Positions 17,786-26,302 of a DNA stretch of 64,000 nucleotides are shown piece by piece. The first letter of the stretch is position 1. Each line of letters begins with the position of its first letter. The translations under genes were made by a program, and so were the position numbers. The notes beneath the pieces are model-generated. The model searched no databases. It was given only the letters and a program-made list of their open reading frames with translations, and was not told the DNA's origin. Origin of the DNA: JAMXLO01 sp963719805 (GTDB taxonomy: Bacteria; Pseudomonadota; Alphaproteobacteria; Acetobacterales; Acetobacteraceae); NCBI GenBank assembly GCA_963719805.1, contig CAVRDF010000007.1, forward strand, positions 372,001-436,000. Direction: 5' to 3'.

Positions 17786-18898
17786 TCAGTCGAGGCCGTA
17801 CAGCGCCGCCGCATTGTCGTGATAGATCTTGCGCTTCCACTCTTCCGGCAGCGCGACCTTGAAGGCAAAGCGCGGATCGTCCTGATCCCAGTGCGGATAG
17901 TCGGTCGAGAACATCACACGGTCGACGCCGATCCACTCGAGCGTAGACAGCATGTCCTTCGGCCGCTCCGGCTCCTCAATCGGCTGCGTCGTGACCCAAA
18001 TACTCTCATGCACGTACTCGGACGGCTTCCGCCGCAGGAACGGCACTTCCGAGCGCAGCCGTTTCCAGTGCTTGTCGAGCCGCCAGCACAGTGCCGGCAG
18101 CCAGGCAAAGCCGCCTTCCACCAGCACGATCTTCAAGTTCGGTATGTGCTCGAAGACGCCTTCGCAGACCAGGCTCGTCACCAGCGTCTGCATCGTCTGC
18201 ACGTAGGACGGATGTTCCTCGTGATAGAACGACGCATGCCCGCCGCCGGTGGAAGGGTGGCCGCTGGTGCCACCGAGATGCAGCGAGACCGGGAAGCCAT
18301 TCGCAGCGCAGGCTTCCAGTATCGGCCAGTACCGCCGGCGCCCGAGCGGCTCCAGCCCGCGTGGCGGTATCTGCACCTGCGCGAAACGCCTGTCGCCGGC
18401 TCGCTTCTCGATCTCGGCGATCGCCGCCTTCTCGTGCTCCACATTCACCTGCACCGCGGCCTTCAGCCTCGGGTCGGGATCGCACCAGCGCGCCAGCTGC
18501 CATTCGTTGACCGCCGTGGCCATCGCCGCGCCGAACTCGACGTTGCGTTCGCCGCCAGCGCCGCCAACCAATGGCGCCAGCAACCCATAAGCGACGTTGA
18601 ACAGGTCCAGCAGCTGCTCTTGCATGAACGGCAGATCGGAACCCGGATGGCTGCCGTCGGGCGGCCATGCATCCATGCGTTGTCCGTTCCCCGGCGACAT
18701 CCGCGGATAGTTCGACGCCTTGCCGAGCCCCTGGCGCGTACGTCCGCCAATCGTGCGCCGATGCTCCCGCCAGTTCTTCGGCAGGAATTCGTCGAACTCA
18801 TCTGGCGACTTGAAGAACGGATGCACATCGCAATCGATGAAACCGGTAAAGCTTTGAGCAACGCTTTCCGGCCGGCGATCGAGCACTGTCACGTTCAT
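17786..18898 (-). CDS. amidohydrolase (amidohydrolase_2, decarboxylase/hydrolase type)
   Basis: 370 residues; ATG preceded by GGAGGA. The TIM-barrel metal motif is early (FIDCDVHPFF), with a late metal/acid segment STDYPHWDQDDPRFAF. The family includes aminocarboxymuconate-semialdehyde decarboxylase-like enzymes and lactone hydrolases. It is a paralogue of the next upstream gene (similar IDCD[IV]HP start and FSTDYPHW motif), suggesting two related steps of one pathway. The substrate is unknown. Confidence 0.88.
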   Translation of the reverse strand: MNVTVLDRRPESVAQSFTGFIDCDVHPFFKSPDEFDEFLPKNWREHRRTIGGRTRQGLGKASNYPRMSPGNGQRMDAWPPDGSHPGSDLPFMQEQLLDLFNVAYGLLAPLVGGAGGERNVEFGAAMATAVNEWQLARWCDPDPRLKAAVQVNVEHEKAAIAEIEKRAGDRRFAQVQIPPRGLEPLGRRRYWPILEACAANGFPVSLHLGGTSGHPSTGGGHASFYHEEHPSYVQTMQTLVTSLVCEGVFEHIPNLKIVLVEGGFAWLPALCWRLDKHWKRLRSEVPFLRRKPSEYVHESIWVTTQPIEEPERPKDMLSTLEWIGVDRVMFSTDYPHWDQDDPRFAFKVALPEEWKRKIYHDNAAALYGLD

Positions 18899-18917
18899 GG
18901 CACTTCCTCCACACGCG

Positions 18918-19976
18918 TCACGACAGGCGTGAATACGTCTCCAACGGGTTATCCACGAGAATCTTCTTCACCAGTCCACTCGGCAATCCGTCGGGCATCG
19001 CGTCGGTGCCTTCGAAATGCCAATGCGGATAGTCGGTGGAGAACAGCAGCATATTCTCGGAGCCAATCTCCTCGACAATCGTCTCCAGTTGCTGCTGCTC
19101 GTCCGGCTCATCGAACGGCTGGATGGTCATCCGCACATGTTCGCGGATGATCTCCGACGGCGGACGATCGAGCCACGGCGTTTCGGCACGCACGCCACGC
19201 CACGTCTTGTTGATGCGCCAGAAATACGCCGGCAGCCAGGTCACGCCAGATTCGATCAGCACGACCTTTAGTTTCGGGAACTTCACGAACACGCCTTCTG
19301 TCACCAGGCTGTTCAGCACCGCGGCAAAGCCAGGCGCCTGCGACACATAGTCCTCAAGATAATAGGAAGGCCAACCCAGCGCACTTGGCGGATGGCGGAA
19401 GCTGCTGCCGGCGTGAATCCCTACAGGCAGACCGTGCTTCTCCGCGGCGCGATAGATCGGCCAGTTCTGCCGCCGCCCAAGCGGCAGTTCCGTCAGCGCC
19501 AGCATCAGCACCTGCACAAACCGCTTGTCCTCGGCGCAGCGTTCGATCTCTTCCGCCGCCAGCTCGGCACTGTGCACCGGCACCACGATCGACGCGCGCA
19601 GCCGCGGATCGCGATCCAGCCATTCGGCAACCAGCCAGCGATTGATCGCGCGGCACAGTGCCGCGGACAAATCCTCGCTGTGCATGATCTGCGCGCCGTT
19701 CAGCACATTGCAGATGGCAAACCGCGATTGGAATGCATCCAGCGCCTGGGTGCGCACCGCTTGGAAGTCAGCGCCCGGTATGCCGCGCGCCGGGCGCCAG
19801 TCCGGGCGTCCGTTCAACGGTACCGCCGATGGATAGGCGCTGAGTTCCAGGTTATCCGTTTCGAGGCCGCGACGGATGATGTGCTCGCGCCAATAATCAT
19901 CCAGATACGGCAGCAGAGTCCGTGTGCTGGGGATCGCCGGATGAATGTCGCAGTCGATCGCTTGCGTCGCTTGCAT
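18918..19976 (-). CDS. amidohydrolase (amidohydrolase_2), paralogue of the downstream gene
   Basis: I choose ATG 19976 (MQATQAIDCDIHP) rather than the in-frame ATG at 20018, because the LacI-type operator 19988-20001 lies between them and the family start is at the IDCDIHP metal motif. About 352 residues; the late motif is FSTDYPHWHFEGTD. First gene of the leftward operon. The two amidohydrolases, the Rieske protein and a sugar transporter under one operator type suggest use of a glycosidic or aromatic-acid compound, which is inference. Confidence 0.87.
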   Translation of the reverse strand: MQATQAIDCDIHPAIPSTRTLLPYLDDYWREHIIRRGLETDNLELSAYPSAVPLNGRPDWRPARGIPGADFQAVRTQALDAFQSRFAICNVLNGAQIMHSEDLSAALCRAINRWLVAEWLDRDPRLRASIVVPVHSAELAAEEIERCAEDKRFVQVLMLALTELPLGRRQNWPIYRAAEKHGLPVGIHAGSSFRHPPSALGWPSYYLEDYVSQAPGFAAVLNSLVTEGVFVKFPKLKVVLIESGVTWLPAYFWRINKTWRGVRAETPWLDRPPSEIIREHVRMTIQPFDEPDEQQQLETIVEEIGSENMLLFSTDYPHWHFEGTDAMPDGLPSGLVKKILVDNPLETYSRLS

Positions 19977-19987
19977 TGGATCTAACT

Positions 19988-20001
19988 CGTAAGCGATTAC
20001 C
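19988..20001. promoter_or_regulatory. LacI-type operator 1 (amidohydrolase operon)
   Basis: CGTAAGCGATTACC matches the TGTAA-N-CG-N-TTACA core of LacI-family operators. It lies 12 bp upstream of the chosen amidohydrolase start. The same GTAAGCGATTAC recurs at 29381-29394. Confidence 0.7.
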
Positions 20002-20067
20002 AACTGACTGTCCAGCATTGCTGCCCCTTCCCGGCTTGACCCGCCCGCGATCCTCCAGCAGCATAAT

Positions 20068-20081
20068 TGTAAGCGCTAACA
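20068..20081. promoter_or_regulatory. LacI-type operator 2 (first sugar-binding protein)
   Basis: TGTAAGCGCTAACA, one mismatch from the symmetric core. It sits 15 bp upstream of the binding-protein start, facing right, and with operator 1 forms a divergent control region. Confidence 0.7.
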
Positions 20082-20095
20082 GACAATTCGGGGGA

Positions 20096-21337
20096 ATGAT
20101 GGTCCGGATGCGGTGGCTGCCCGCCATGTTGCTTGGTCTCGTCGTGGCGGCACCCGCTGTCGCGCAACGCGCCGACGTGATCCACTTCTACACCAGCAGC
20201 GGCAAATCACTCGCCATCGGCGTCTTCGCCAAGGAATACGCCAAGCGCGGCGGCACCTGGGTGGACGATCCGGCGGTTGGACCGCAGGCGGAATCAGCAC
20301 TGGCGATGAATCGCATCGCCGGCGGCAATCCACCCGCCGCCATGCAGTGGCCGGTCGGCGCTGCAACACACGAACTCGCCCAGCAGGGACTGCTCACCAA
20401 TCTGGACGATCTGGCCGCAGCCGGTAACTGGGTGAAGAACCTACCGCCGATCATCCTGAAGAACGTCACCGTCGATGGTCACATCGTCAGCGCCCCCGTC
20501 GATATGCACGGCGCCAACTGGATGTTCTTCAGTGTGAGGGTCTTTAAGGCGCTGAACCTCGATCCGCCGAAGACCTGGGACGAGTTCTTCGCCCAGGCAC
20601 CGAAGATCAAGGCCGCAGGCTACATTCCGATCGCCTTCGGCGCCAATGCGCAGCAGGAAGACTGGTTGTTCATGGCGCTGCTGGCAGCCAGCGCCGGCAA
20701 CGATGGCTATATGGCGATCGTGACGCAGCACGATGCGAAGGCCGCCGCCCGCCCAGGTGTGCAGACCGCATTCGAGGTGATGGGCAAGCTGCGGCAATAT
20801 GTTGACGCCGGCAGTCCAAACCGCAAATGGAATGACACCCTCGCACTGGTCGAAACCAACAAGGCAGCGATGATGATCGTCGGCGACTGGGCGAAAGGCG
20901 ACCTTGCCGCGGCCAACCTGAAGCTCGACGAGGATTGGGGCTGCGAACTGGCTCCCGGTTCACAGGATGGCTACGTGATCACCACCAATTCCTTCGCCTT
21001 CCCGAAGACTGACAAGCCCGATCAGATTGCCGCGCAGCACAAGCTCGCGGAAGTCTTCATGGATCCGGCGGTGCAGACAGACTACACCTTCTACAAAGGT
21101 TCGATCCCGTCGCGGCTCGATGCCAACATCAAGTCGCTCGATCGCTGTGCCAGGCAGGGCCAGAAGGTGATGGCTGAAGGTCCCTCTCACCAGCTGCCGC
21201 ACTTCTTGTTGTCGTTCACGCCGGATGTACTTGGGCAGATCAATGACGTGCTGGCGCAATACTGGAGCCATCCCGACATGACCGCCGCCGATGCGACAAA
21301 GCAGTTCGCGGCGATCATCGCCGGCATCGCCCCCTAG
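20096..21337 (+). CDS. carbohydrate ABC transporter substrate-binding protein (orphan paralogue)
   Basis: Starts with two consecutive ATGs (20096, 20099) and a signal peptide ending LVVAAPAVAQ. Family-1 solute-binding protein of about 413 residues. It is clearly related to the binding protein at 26303-27544: both have FAKEY..GGTW.DD..VGPQAE and NRIAGGNPPA segments. No permease genes follow it, so it probably delivers a second substrate to the shared transporter at 23.4-26.3 kb. Preceded by operator 2. Confidence 0.9.
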   Translation: MMVRMRWLPAMLLGLVVAAPAVAQRADVIHFYTSSGKSLAIGVFAKEYAKRGGTWVDDPAVGPQAESALAMNRIAGGNPPAAMQWPVGAATHELAQQGLLTNLDDLAAAGNWVKNLPPIILKNVTVDGHIVSAPVDMHGANWMFFSVRVFKALNLDPPKTWDEFFAQAPKIKAAGYIPIAFGANAQQEDWLFMALLAASAGNDGYMAIVTQHDAKAAARPGVQTAFEVMGKLRQYVDAGSPNRKWNDTLALVETNKAAMMIVGDWAKGDLAAANLKLDEDWGCELAPGSQDGYVITTNSFAFPKTDKPDQIAAQHKLAEVFMDPAVQTDYTFYKGSIPSRLDANIKSLDRCARQGQKVMAEGPSHQLPHFLLSFTPDVLGQINDVLAQYWSHPDMTAADATKQFAAIIAGIAP

Positions 21338-21353
21338 CCGAGGGCAACCGGTA

Positions 21354-21770
21354 TCATCGCGACACCACGTGACCTGAGCCGGCTCTCCAGACCTTACGAA
21401 CGCCGCCGGCCTTTCGCAGCTGGCGGATGTGCTTCAGCGCGTACGTCCGGCGGGTGAAGCGCCCGACGGTCGAGCGCGAGCCATCAGATCCGATCGCAAT
21501 GACCAGGTAACCGCGGGGCTGCTCGAACTCCAGAATATATTCGCGCAATGCTTGCAGTGGACCACACATCTCGCCCGGCATGATGGGGGTGTTGGCGGGC
21601 CGCTGATGCAAGATCGAGGCAAAGCGATCTAGCCCTTCTGGGGTTGCTTCGGCAGCGCCACGCGCGCCGCCATTAGATACGTCATCGGAATCATCGTCCA
21701 CGCTTCCAGCGTGGGCGCGGGCAATGTAGTTGCGCAAGTTACCAATTGTTGCAGTGCCGGGACTGCGCAT
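21354..21770 (-). CDS. hypothetical protein
   Basis: I favour ATG 21770, because the in-frame ATG at 21800 falls in a terminator-like hairpin (21784-21813). About 138 residues; basic C-terminal part (RSTVGRFTRRTYALKHIRQLRKAGG) and no recognised domain. Convergent with the sugar-binding protein gene. Function unknown. Confidence 0.45.
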   Translation of the reverse strand: MRSPGTATIGNLRNYIARAHAGSVDDDSDDVSNGGARGAAEATPEGLDRFASILHQRPANTPIMPGEMCGPLQALREYILEFEQPRGYLVIAIGSDGSRSTVGRFTRRTYALKHIRQLRKAGGVRKVWRAGSGHVVSR

Positions 21771-21783
21771 TGCTGCTGCCAAC

Positions 21784-21813
21784 AAAAAAGCCGTCCGCAA
21801 ACCGGGGCGGCTT
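21784..21813 (-). terminator. rho-independent terminator on the minus strand
   Basis: On the minus strand AAGCCGCCCCGGTTTGCGGA is followed by CGGCTTTTTT: a GC-rich stem and a run of six T. It lies 42 bp after the tiny membrane protein gene at 21856-21963. Confidence 0.7.
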
Positions 21814-21855
21814 CATGTCATGGGCTAGCTACCCGCCGCTGCAGCACGGGCAATG

Positions 21856-21963
21856 CTACATGCCGTTGACGACGCGCCAGGCATCCCAGGCAACCACGAT
21901 CGTTGCCGATATGAGAACCAAAACGACTATCCAATGCCCGCACCATCCAGAGTGTCGTAGCAT
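21856..21963 (-). CDS. tiny single-span membrane protein (35 residues)
   Basis: ATG 21963, stop 21856. The core WIVVLVLISATIVVAWDAW is a clear transmembrane helix with a polar N-terminus and a short C-terminal tail. It is followed by a good terminator. Coding is supported only by composition and arrangement with the next tiny gene. Confidence 0.4.
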   Translation of the reverse strand: MLRHSGWCGHWIVVLVLISATIVVAWDAWRVVNGM

Positions 21964-22007
21964 ACAAATACTCTGCGCAATAACTCTCACCGTCGAGCAA
22001 TCGCCCA

Positions 22008-22100
22008 TCAAAGCGGCAGCCACCTCTCAAACAGGGCGAGGATCGCGAGGCAAAGCAGCGCAAGGACAGCGAGAATCAGCAGTAGTTCGAGTCGTTCCAC
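22008..22100 (-). CDS. tiny single-span membrane protein (30 residues)
   Basis: GTG 22100, stop 22008. Sequence ERLELLLILAVLALLCLAIL followed by ALFERWLPL: one hydrophobic helix with charged ends. It lies 44 bp upstream of the 35-residue membrane protein gene, possibly one transcript ending at 21784. No clear ribosome-binding site. Confidence 0.35.
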   Translation of the reverse strand: MERLELLLILAVLALLCLAILALFERWLPL

Positions 22101-22360
22101 GTTTGGCTCACGAGTTCGCGAGCGGTGCTATACCGGAACGGTCAAGTTGAGCAAGTGATCTCAGTCACAGCTGAAACGATCCATCGATCAAGCTATGGCA
22201 GCCACAAGTTGAATAGAATTCTTGAAAAGGAAAGGCCGTCCACCGGTCCTGTAGTGCGATAGAGCCCGTCCCGCACGCATCAATCGCGAGGACGTAATCG
22301 GGCGCTTGGATCCCGGCACCGCTCAAGCCGTTCAGGAGGTAACATTCGGAGGCATGTGAC

Positions 22361-22597
22361 ATGACAGAACTCGTGGTTGCAGTCTATGCGTCGACATCCG
22401 CTGCCAATATGGCAATCGATGACCTCGAGGTCGCGCGCGTGCCAACTGCCAGGATCCGTCACGAAGCCCGGCAACGCGTTGCTGCTCCTGGTGAGAAGGT
22501 GGTCGCCGTTACGGTTGAAGACAGGCATGCGAGCGCGGTGACGGACATCCTGAACCTGCAGGTTCCGATCAAGCTGGCCGAGACGCCTTTCAACTAA
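22361..22597 (+). CDS. conserved small protein, stress-protein-like fold
   Basis: 78 residues; ATG preceded by GGAGG 8 nt upstream. TELVVAVYASTSAANMAIDD and KVVAVTVEDRHASAVTDILN give a beta-alpha-beta pattern like the N-terminal part of general-stress (17M-type) domains, in which a short-chain residue pattern recurs. The specific role is unknown. Confidence 0.6.
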   Translation: MTELVVAVYASTSAANMAIDDLEVARVPTARIRHEARQRVAAPGEKVVAVTVEDRHASAVTDILNLQVPIKLAETPFN

Positions 22598-22710
22598 TCG
22601 CCACTAGTTACACATCATGAAATGTGAGCCGGGGACGGCTGCCAAGTCCGCAGCTCGCCCCAGGCTGCCGATCGAATGACCGACAGCGACCAGGAGTTGA
22701 ACAATTCTCT

Positions 22711-22756
22711 ACTGGTCGAGTTATAGGCGCAGCACTGGTCGCGTTATAGGCGCAGC
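22711..22756 (+). repeat. two direct tandem copies of a 23-bp unit upstream of the DUF4142 gene
   Basis: Unit 1 (22711-22733) and unit 2 (22734-22756) share ACTGGTCG-GTTATAGGCGCAGC with one mismatch. They end 18 bp before the DUF4142 start codon, in a position where they could serve as a doubled operator or promoter element. Confidence 0.8.
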
Positions 22757-22774
22757 ATTCGAGGACACCCAACC

Positions 22775-23365
22775 ATGAGACCTTCATTTTTTGCTGCAGC
22801 GGGAATATTCGCTGTACTCGCCGGGGGAGCCTTTGCTCAATCCTCCCCCCTGACGAACGTCCCGGCGCCGCCACCAACCGTAACGGCGCCCGCCGTTGTG
22901 CCAGGAGCCCCCGTCGCGGCGCTGACCGATAGGGATGCAGCATTCATCGCCATGCAACTGGAAAACAACATGGTGGAGATCGCCGCTGCCCGGCAGGCCT
23001 TGGAGCACAGTCAGAACCCCAATGTGCGTGGCTTGGCGGAAAAGATGATCACCGACCACAATTACGCGCAGGGGAATCTGCAGTCGATCGCAACACTGCA
23101 CCACGTTCAGGTGGCTCCAATGCCAAGCGACCTGCACCGGGCGACGCTCGATCGGTTGGGCCAGCTTTCTGGTCCGGCATTCGACCGGGAGTATGTGACG
23201 TTCGTGATGAACGACCACGCTCAGGAGATATCCGAGTTCAACACTGAACTGCCAATCGTGGTCGACGCGCATGTGAGCGCCTGGACACAGAACACGCGGC
23301 CGATGCTGTTGCAGCACCAGCAAATCGTCCAGCAGCTCCTTACCAGCTTGCCACCCGCAGGGTGA
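22775..23365 (+). CDS. secreted DUF4142 protein
   Basis: 196 residues with a signal peptide (FFAAAGIFAVLAGGAFAQ) and a Pro-rich linker. The DUF4142 ferritin-like helical domain follows (FIAMQLENNMVEIAAARQAL, LAEKMITDHNYAQGNLQSIA, FDREYVTFVMNDHAQEISEF). Periplasmic; these proteins are often stress-induced but have no proven activity. Preceded by a duplicated 23-bp element. It converges with the transporter ATPase gene. Confidence 0.88.
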   Translation: MRPSFFAAAGIFAVLAGGAFAQSSPLTNVPAPPPTVTAPAVVPGAPVAALTDRDAAFIAMQLENNMVEIAAARQALEHSQNPNVRGLAEKMITDHNYAQGNLQSIATLHHVQVAPMPSDLHRATLDRLGQLSGPAFDREYVTFVMNDHAQEISEFNTELPIVVDAHVSAWTQNTRPMLLQHQQIVQQLLTSLPPAG

Positions 23366-23367
23366 CC

Positions 23368-24450
23368 TTAGAGCCGTGCCTCGCTTGCCGGATCGAATAG
23401 TGACACGTGCTCCAGCGCGAAAGACAGCCGCACGCGCCCATTGAGTCGCCGCGCGGCCTGCGGTGAAAGCCGCGCGGCGATCCGTTGTTCACCGAATTGG
23501 AACCAGCCCAGCGTGTCGGCGCCCATCGGCTCCATGAACAGCGTCTCGGCGTCTATGCTGTGCGGATGCGGTTCATCTCCGGCCAGCACAACATGTTCTG
23601 GCCGCACGCCCACCACGATATCACGTGCCTCGCCAAGCGGACCGCGGGGGCCGTAAGCACCCAGCGGCATCACCGCGGAACCAAATCGCGCCGCCGGCAC
23701 GCCGCCGCCGATCAGCTGCGCGGACAGGAAATTCATCGCCGGGGAGCCTACAAACCCGGCAACAAACAACGTTTCCGGCTCCTCGTACAGCGCATCCGGC
23801 GCAGCGTATTGTTCGATCCGTCCGCCACGCATCACCGCGATGCGCGTCGCCAGCGTCATCGCCTCGATCTGATCGTGCGTGACATAGATAATTGTCGCCC
23901 CAAGCTCCTTGTGCAGCCGCTTCAGCTCCACGCGCATCTCGGTTCGCAGCTTCGCATCCAGATTGGATAACGGTTCGTCGAACAGATACACCTTCGCCTG
24001 TTGCACCAGGGCGCGGCCGATGGCCACACGCTGGCGCTGTCCACCCGACAGCTGCGACGGTTTGCGGTCCAGCAGTTCGTCGATCTGCAGCAGCTTCGAC
24101 GCCCATTCGACGCGCTGCCTTACCTCCTGCTTCGGCACCGACCGCACGCGCAACCCGAACGACAGGTTCCCTCGCACCGACATCGTCGGATATAGCGCAT
24201 AAGACTGAAACACCATGGCGATGCCGCGCTTGCTTGGTTCCTGCTGAGTCACATCGACCCCGCCGATCTCCACGCCGCCGCTGTCGATGTCTTCCAGCCC
24301 CGCGATGGCATTGAGCAGCGTGGACTTGCCGCAGCCCGATGGCCCCAGCAACACAGTGAATTCGCCGGCCTCCACCGCCAGGTCGATATCCTGCAACACG
24401 CGCAGCGGCCCGAACGATTTCGCCAGTCCCCGCACCGACACTGCTGACAT
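23368..24450 (-). CDS. carbohydrate ABC transporter ATP-binding protein (UgpC/MsmX type)
   Basis: 360 residues: Walker A GPSGCGKST, signature LSGGQRQRVAIGRAL, Walker B VYLFDEPLSNLDAK, and a C-terminal TOBE region (GVRPEHVVLAG). It energises sugar uptake with the two permeases just upstream, whose second gene ends 3 bp before its start. Confidence 0.95.
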   Translation of the reverse strand: MSAVSVRGLAKSFGPLRVLQDIDLAVEAGEFTVLLGPSGCGKSTLLNAIAGLEDIDSGGVEIGGVDVTQQEPSKRGIAMVFQSYALYPTMSVRGNLSFGLRVRSVPKQEVRQRVEWASKLLQIDELLDRKPSQLSGGQRQRVAIGRALVQQAKVYLFDEPLSNLDAKLRTEMRVELKRLHKELGATIIYVTHDQIEAMTLATRIAVMRGGRIEQYAAPDALYEEPETLFVAGFVGSPAMNFLSAQLIGGGVPAARFGSAVMPLGAYGPRGPLGEARDIVVGVRPEHVVLAGDEPHPHSIDAETLFMEPMGADTLGWFQFGEQRIAARLSPQAARRLNGRVRLSFALEHVSLFDPASEARL

Positions 24451-24452
24451 CG

Positions 24453-25310
24453 CTAACCCTTCACCGCGCCGGCGGTGATGCCGCGCACGAAATAGCGCCC
24501 CGACGTAAAGTAGATCAGCAGCGGCGGCAGTGCGGTCAGCAACGCCGCCGCTGTGTTCACATTGTACTCGATCACCCCGGTGGACGTGGTCGATATGGCG
24601 TTCAACTGCACCGTCATCGGCATGTTGTCACGACCGGCGAATATCAGCCCTAATAGGTAATCGTTCCAGATGCCGGTGGTCTGCAAAATCGTCGCCACGA
24701 TCAGGATGTTCACCGACAGCGGCAGCATGACCCAGGCAAAAATGCGCCAGAATCCGGCCCCATCGATCCGCGCGGCCTTCACCAGTTCCTCCGGCAGACC
24801 GGCGTAGAAATTGCGGAACAGCAGTGACATGACCGGCAGGCCGAACAGGATATGCACCATCACGATGCACGGTAGCGAGCTGTAGATGCCCATGGTGCTG
24901 AACATCTTCACCAGCGGATACAAGATCACCTGATACGGAATGAACGCGCCCAGCAACAGGAACAACATGATGATGTTGGCACCGCGAACCCGCCAGTGCG
25001 ATAGCGCATAACCGGTCACTGCCCCCGCGAACACCGAGATCGCCACGCTGGGGATCAGGATGCGCACTGAATTCCAGAAACCGACGTGCACCCCGCCGCA
25101 GTTGAGCCCGGTGCAGGCGGAAAACCACGCCTTCACCCATGCCGAAAGACTGGGCGCCGCTGGCAGACTGAAGATGGAAAAGGCGCGCACCTCGTCCGAC
25201 GTCTTCAGCGACGTCGCGATCACCACCAGCAATGGGATCGAGAAGAACAAGCACGTCCACAGCAGGAAGGCATAAAGCCCGAAGCGGCCAATGCGCGCCT
25301 GCGCGGTCAT
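24453..25310 (-). CDS. carbohydrate ABC transporter permease (MalG-like)
   Basis: 285 residues with six transmembrane helices. The EAA loop is PEELVKAARIDGAGFWRIFAW. It ends close to the ATPase start and overlaps the upstream permease by 4 bp, so the transporter genes are one operon. Confidence 0.94.
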   Translation of the reverse strand: MTAQARIGRFGLYAFLLWTCLFFSIPLLVVIATSLKTSDEVRAFSIFSLPAAPSLSAWVKAWFSACTGLNCGGVHVGFWNSVRILIPSVAISVFAGAVTGYALSHWRVRGANIIMLFLLLGAFIPYQVILYPLVKMFSTMGIYSSLPCIVMVHILFGLPVMSLLFRNFYAGLPEELVKAARIDGAGFWRIFAWVMLPLSVNILIVATILQTTGIWNDYLLGLIFAGRDNMPMTVQLNAISTTSTGVIEYNVNTAAALLTALPPLLIYFTSGRYFVRGITAGAVKG

Positions 25311-26255
25311 CGGTTCTTCCGCGCCAGCTCGAAATACAGATACGGCGCCACGATGGCCAGCACCGAACCGAGCATCACCGTCGCAGCCGCCGAGGCCTGG
25401 CCGATATTCGCTCGCTCGAACTCGAAGTCCACTACGAACTTCCCCGGCAGATCCGACGAAAACCCCGGGCCGCCGTTGGTCATCGCCACCACAAGATCGT
25501 AACTCTTCACCACGGCGATCGCGATCAGCACGATGCAGGTCACCAGCAACGGCCGCAGCATCGGCAGGATGATGCTGATATAGGCGCGCCAGGCCGGAAT
25601 GCCCTCAACCCGGATGGCGCGCCAGATCTCCCGGTCGATGCCGCGCAGGCCGGCCAGCATGATCGCCATGATCAGCCCCGACTGGTGCCAGATGCCCGCA
25701 AATACCAGCGTATAGATCGAGCGATCTGGCCGGGTGATCCAGTCGAACACGAAGTCGCCCCAGCCCAGTTCGCGCACGAAATGCTGAAACCCTATCGTCG
25801 GGCTCAGTACCCATTGCCAGGTCAACCCGGTGACGATGAAGGAGATCGACAGTGGATACAGCATGATGGTGCGGAACACGCCCTCGAACCGCACTCCCCG
25901 ATCGAGCAGGTACTGCCAGCAATGTGCCAAGGAACAGCGTGCCGGCGATATCCAGCGCGCCAAACAGGAACATGTTGCCATACGCCACCTGCCAGCGCGT
26001 CGTGGCGAACAGCCTTACATACTGCATCCCCCCGGCGAACTGATAGGTGGGCAGCAGGAACGACCGCGTCATCGAAATGTACACGGTCCACACCGCGCTG
26101 CCATAGAAGCAGGTGAGCATCACCAACACCGTTGGTGCCAGCACCAGCTTCGCCGTCAGGCTGCGCAACCGGTATCCGCGATGCGACACCGCCGGACGCG
26201 CGGCGTAACCCGTGGCAACCGTTCGCGGTGTTGCGGTCAAGCCCTCTGCCGGCAT
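25307..26255 (-). pseudogene. carbohydrate ABC transporter permease (MalF-like), +1 frameshift
   Basis: The first part (from 26255) gives the N-terminal helices to LFLGTLLAV. The rest continues in another frame from LLDRGVRFEGVFRTIMLYPL through the EAA loop (EIWRAIRVEGIPAWRAYISI) to 25307. At 25907-25913 the coding strand reads GTACCTG; one C fewer gives AVLLDRG and an intact protein of about 315 residues. All other genes of the operon are intact, so a sequencing error is plausible. Confidence 0.85.
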
Positions 26256-26302
26256 CGCCGCTGCCTAGCAGCCGTCATCACACATCACGGAAATACCGTC
26301 CA

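Noticed and set aside
17483..19150. A 555-codon plus-strand frame opposite Rieske and amidohydrolase genes
   Set aside because: Antisense shadow spanning two well-supported genes; residue composition is dominated by Arg/His/Gln.
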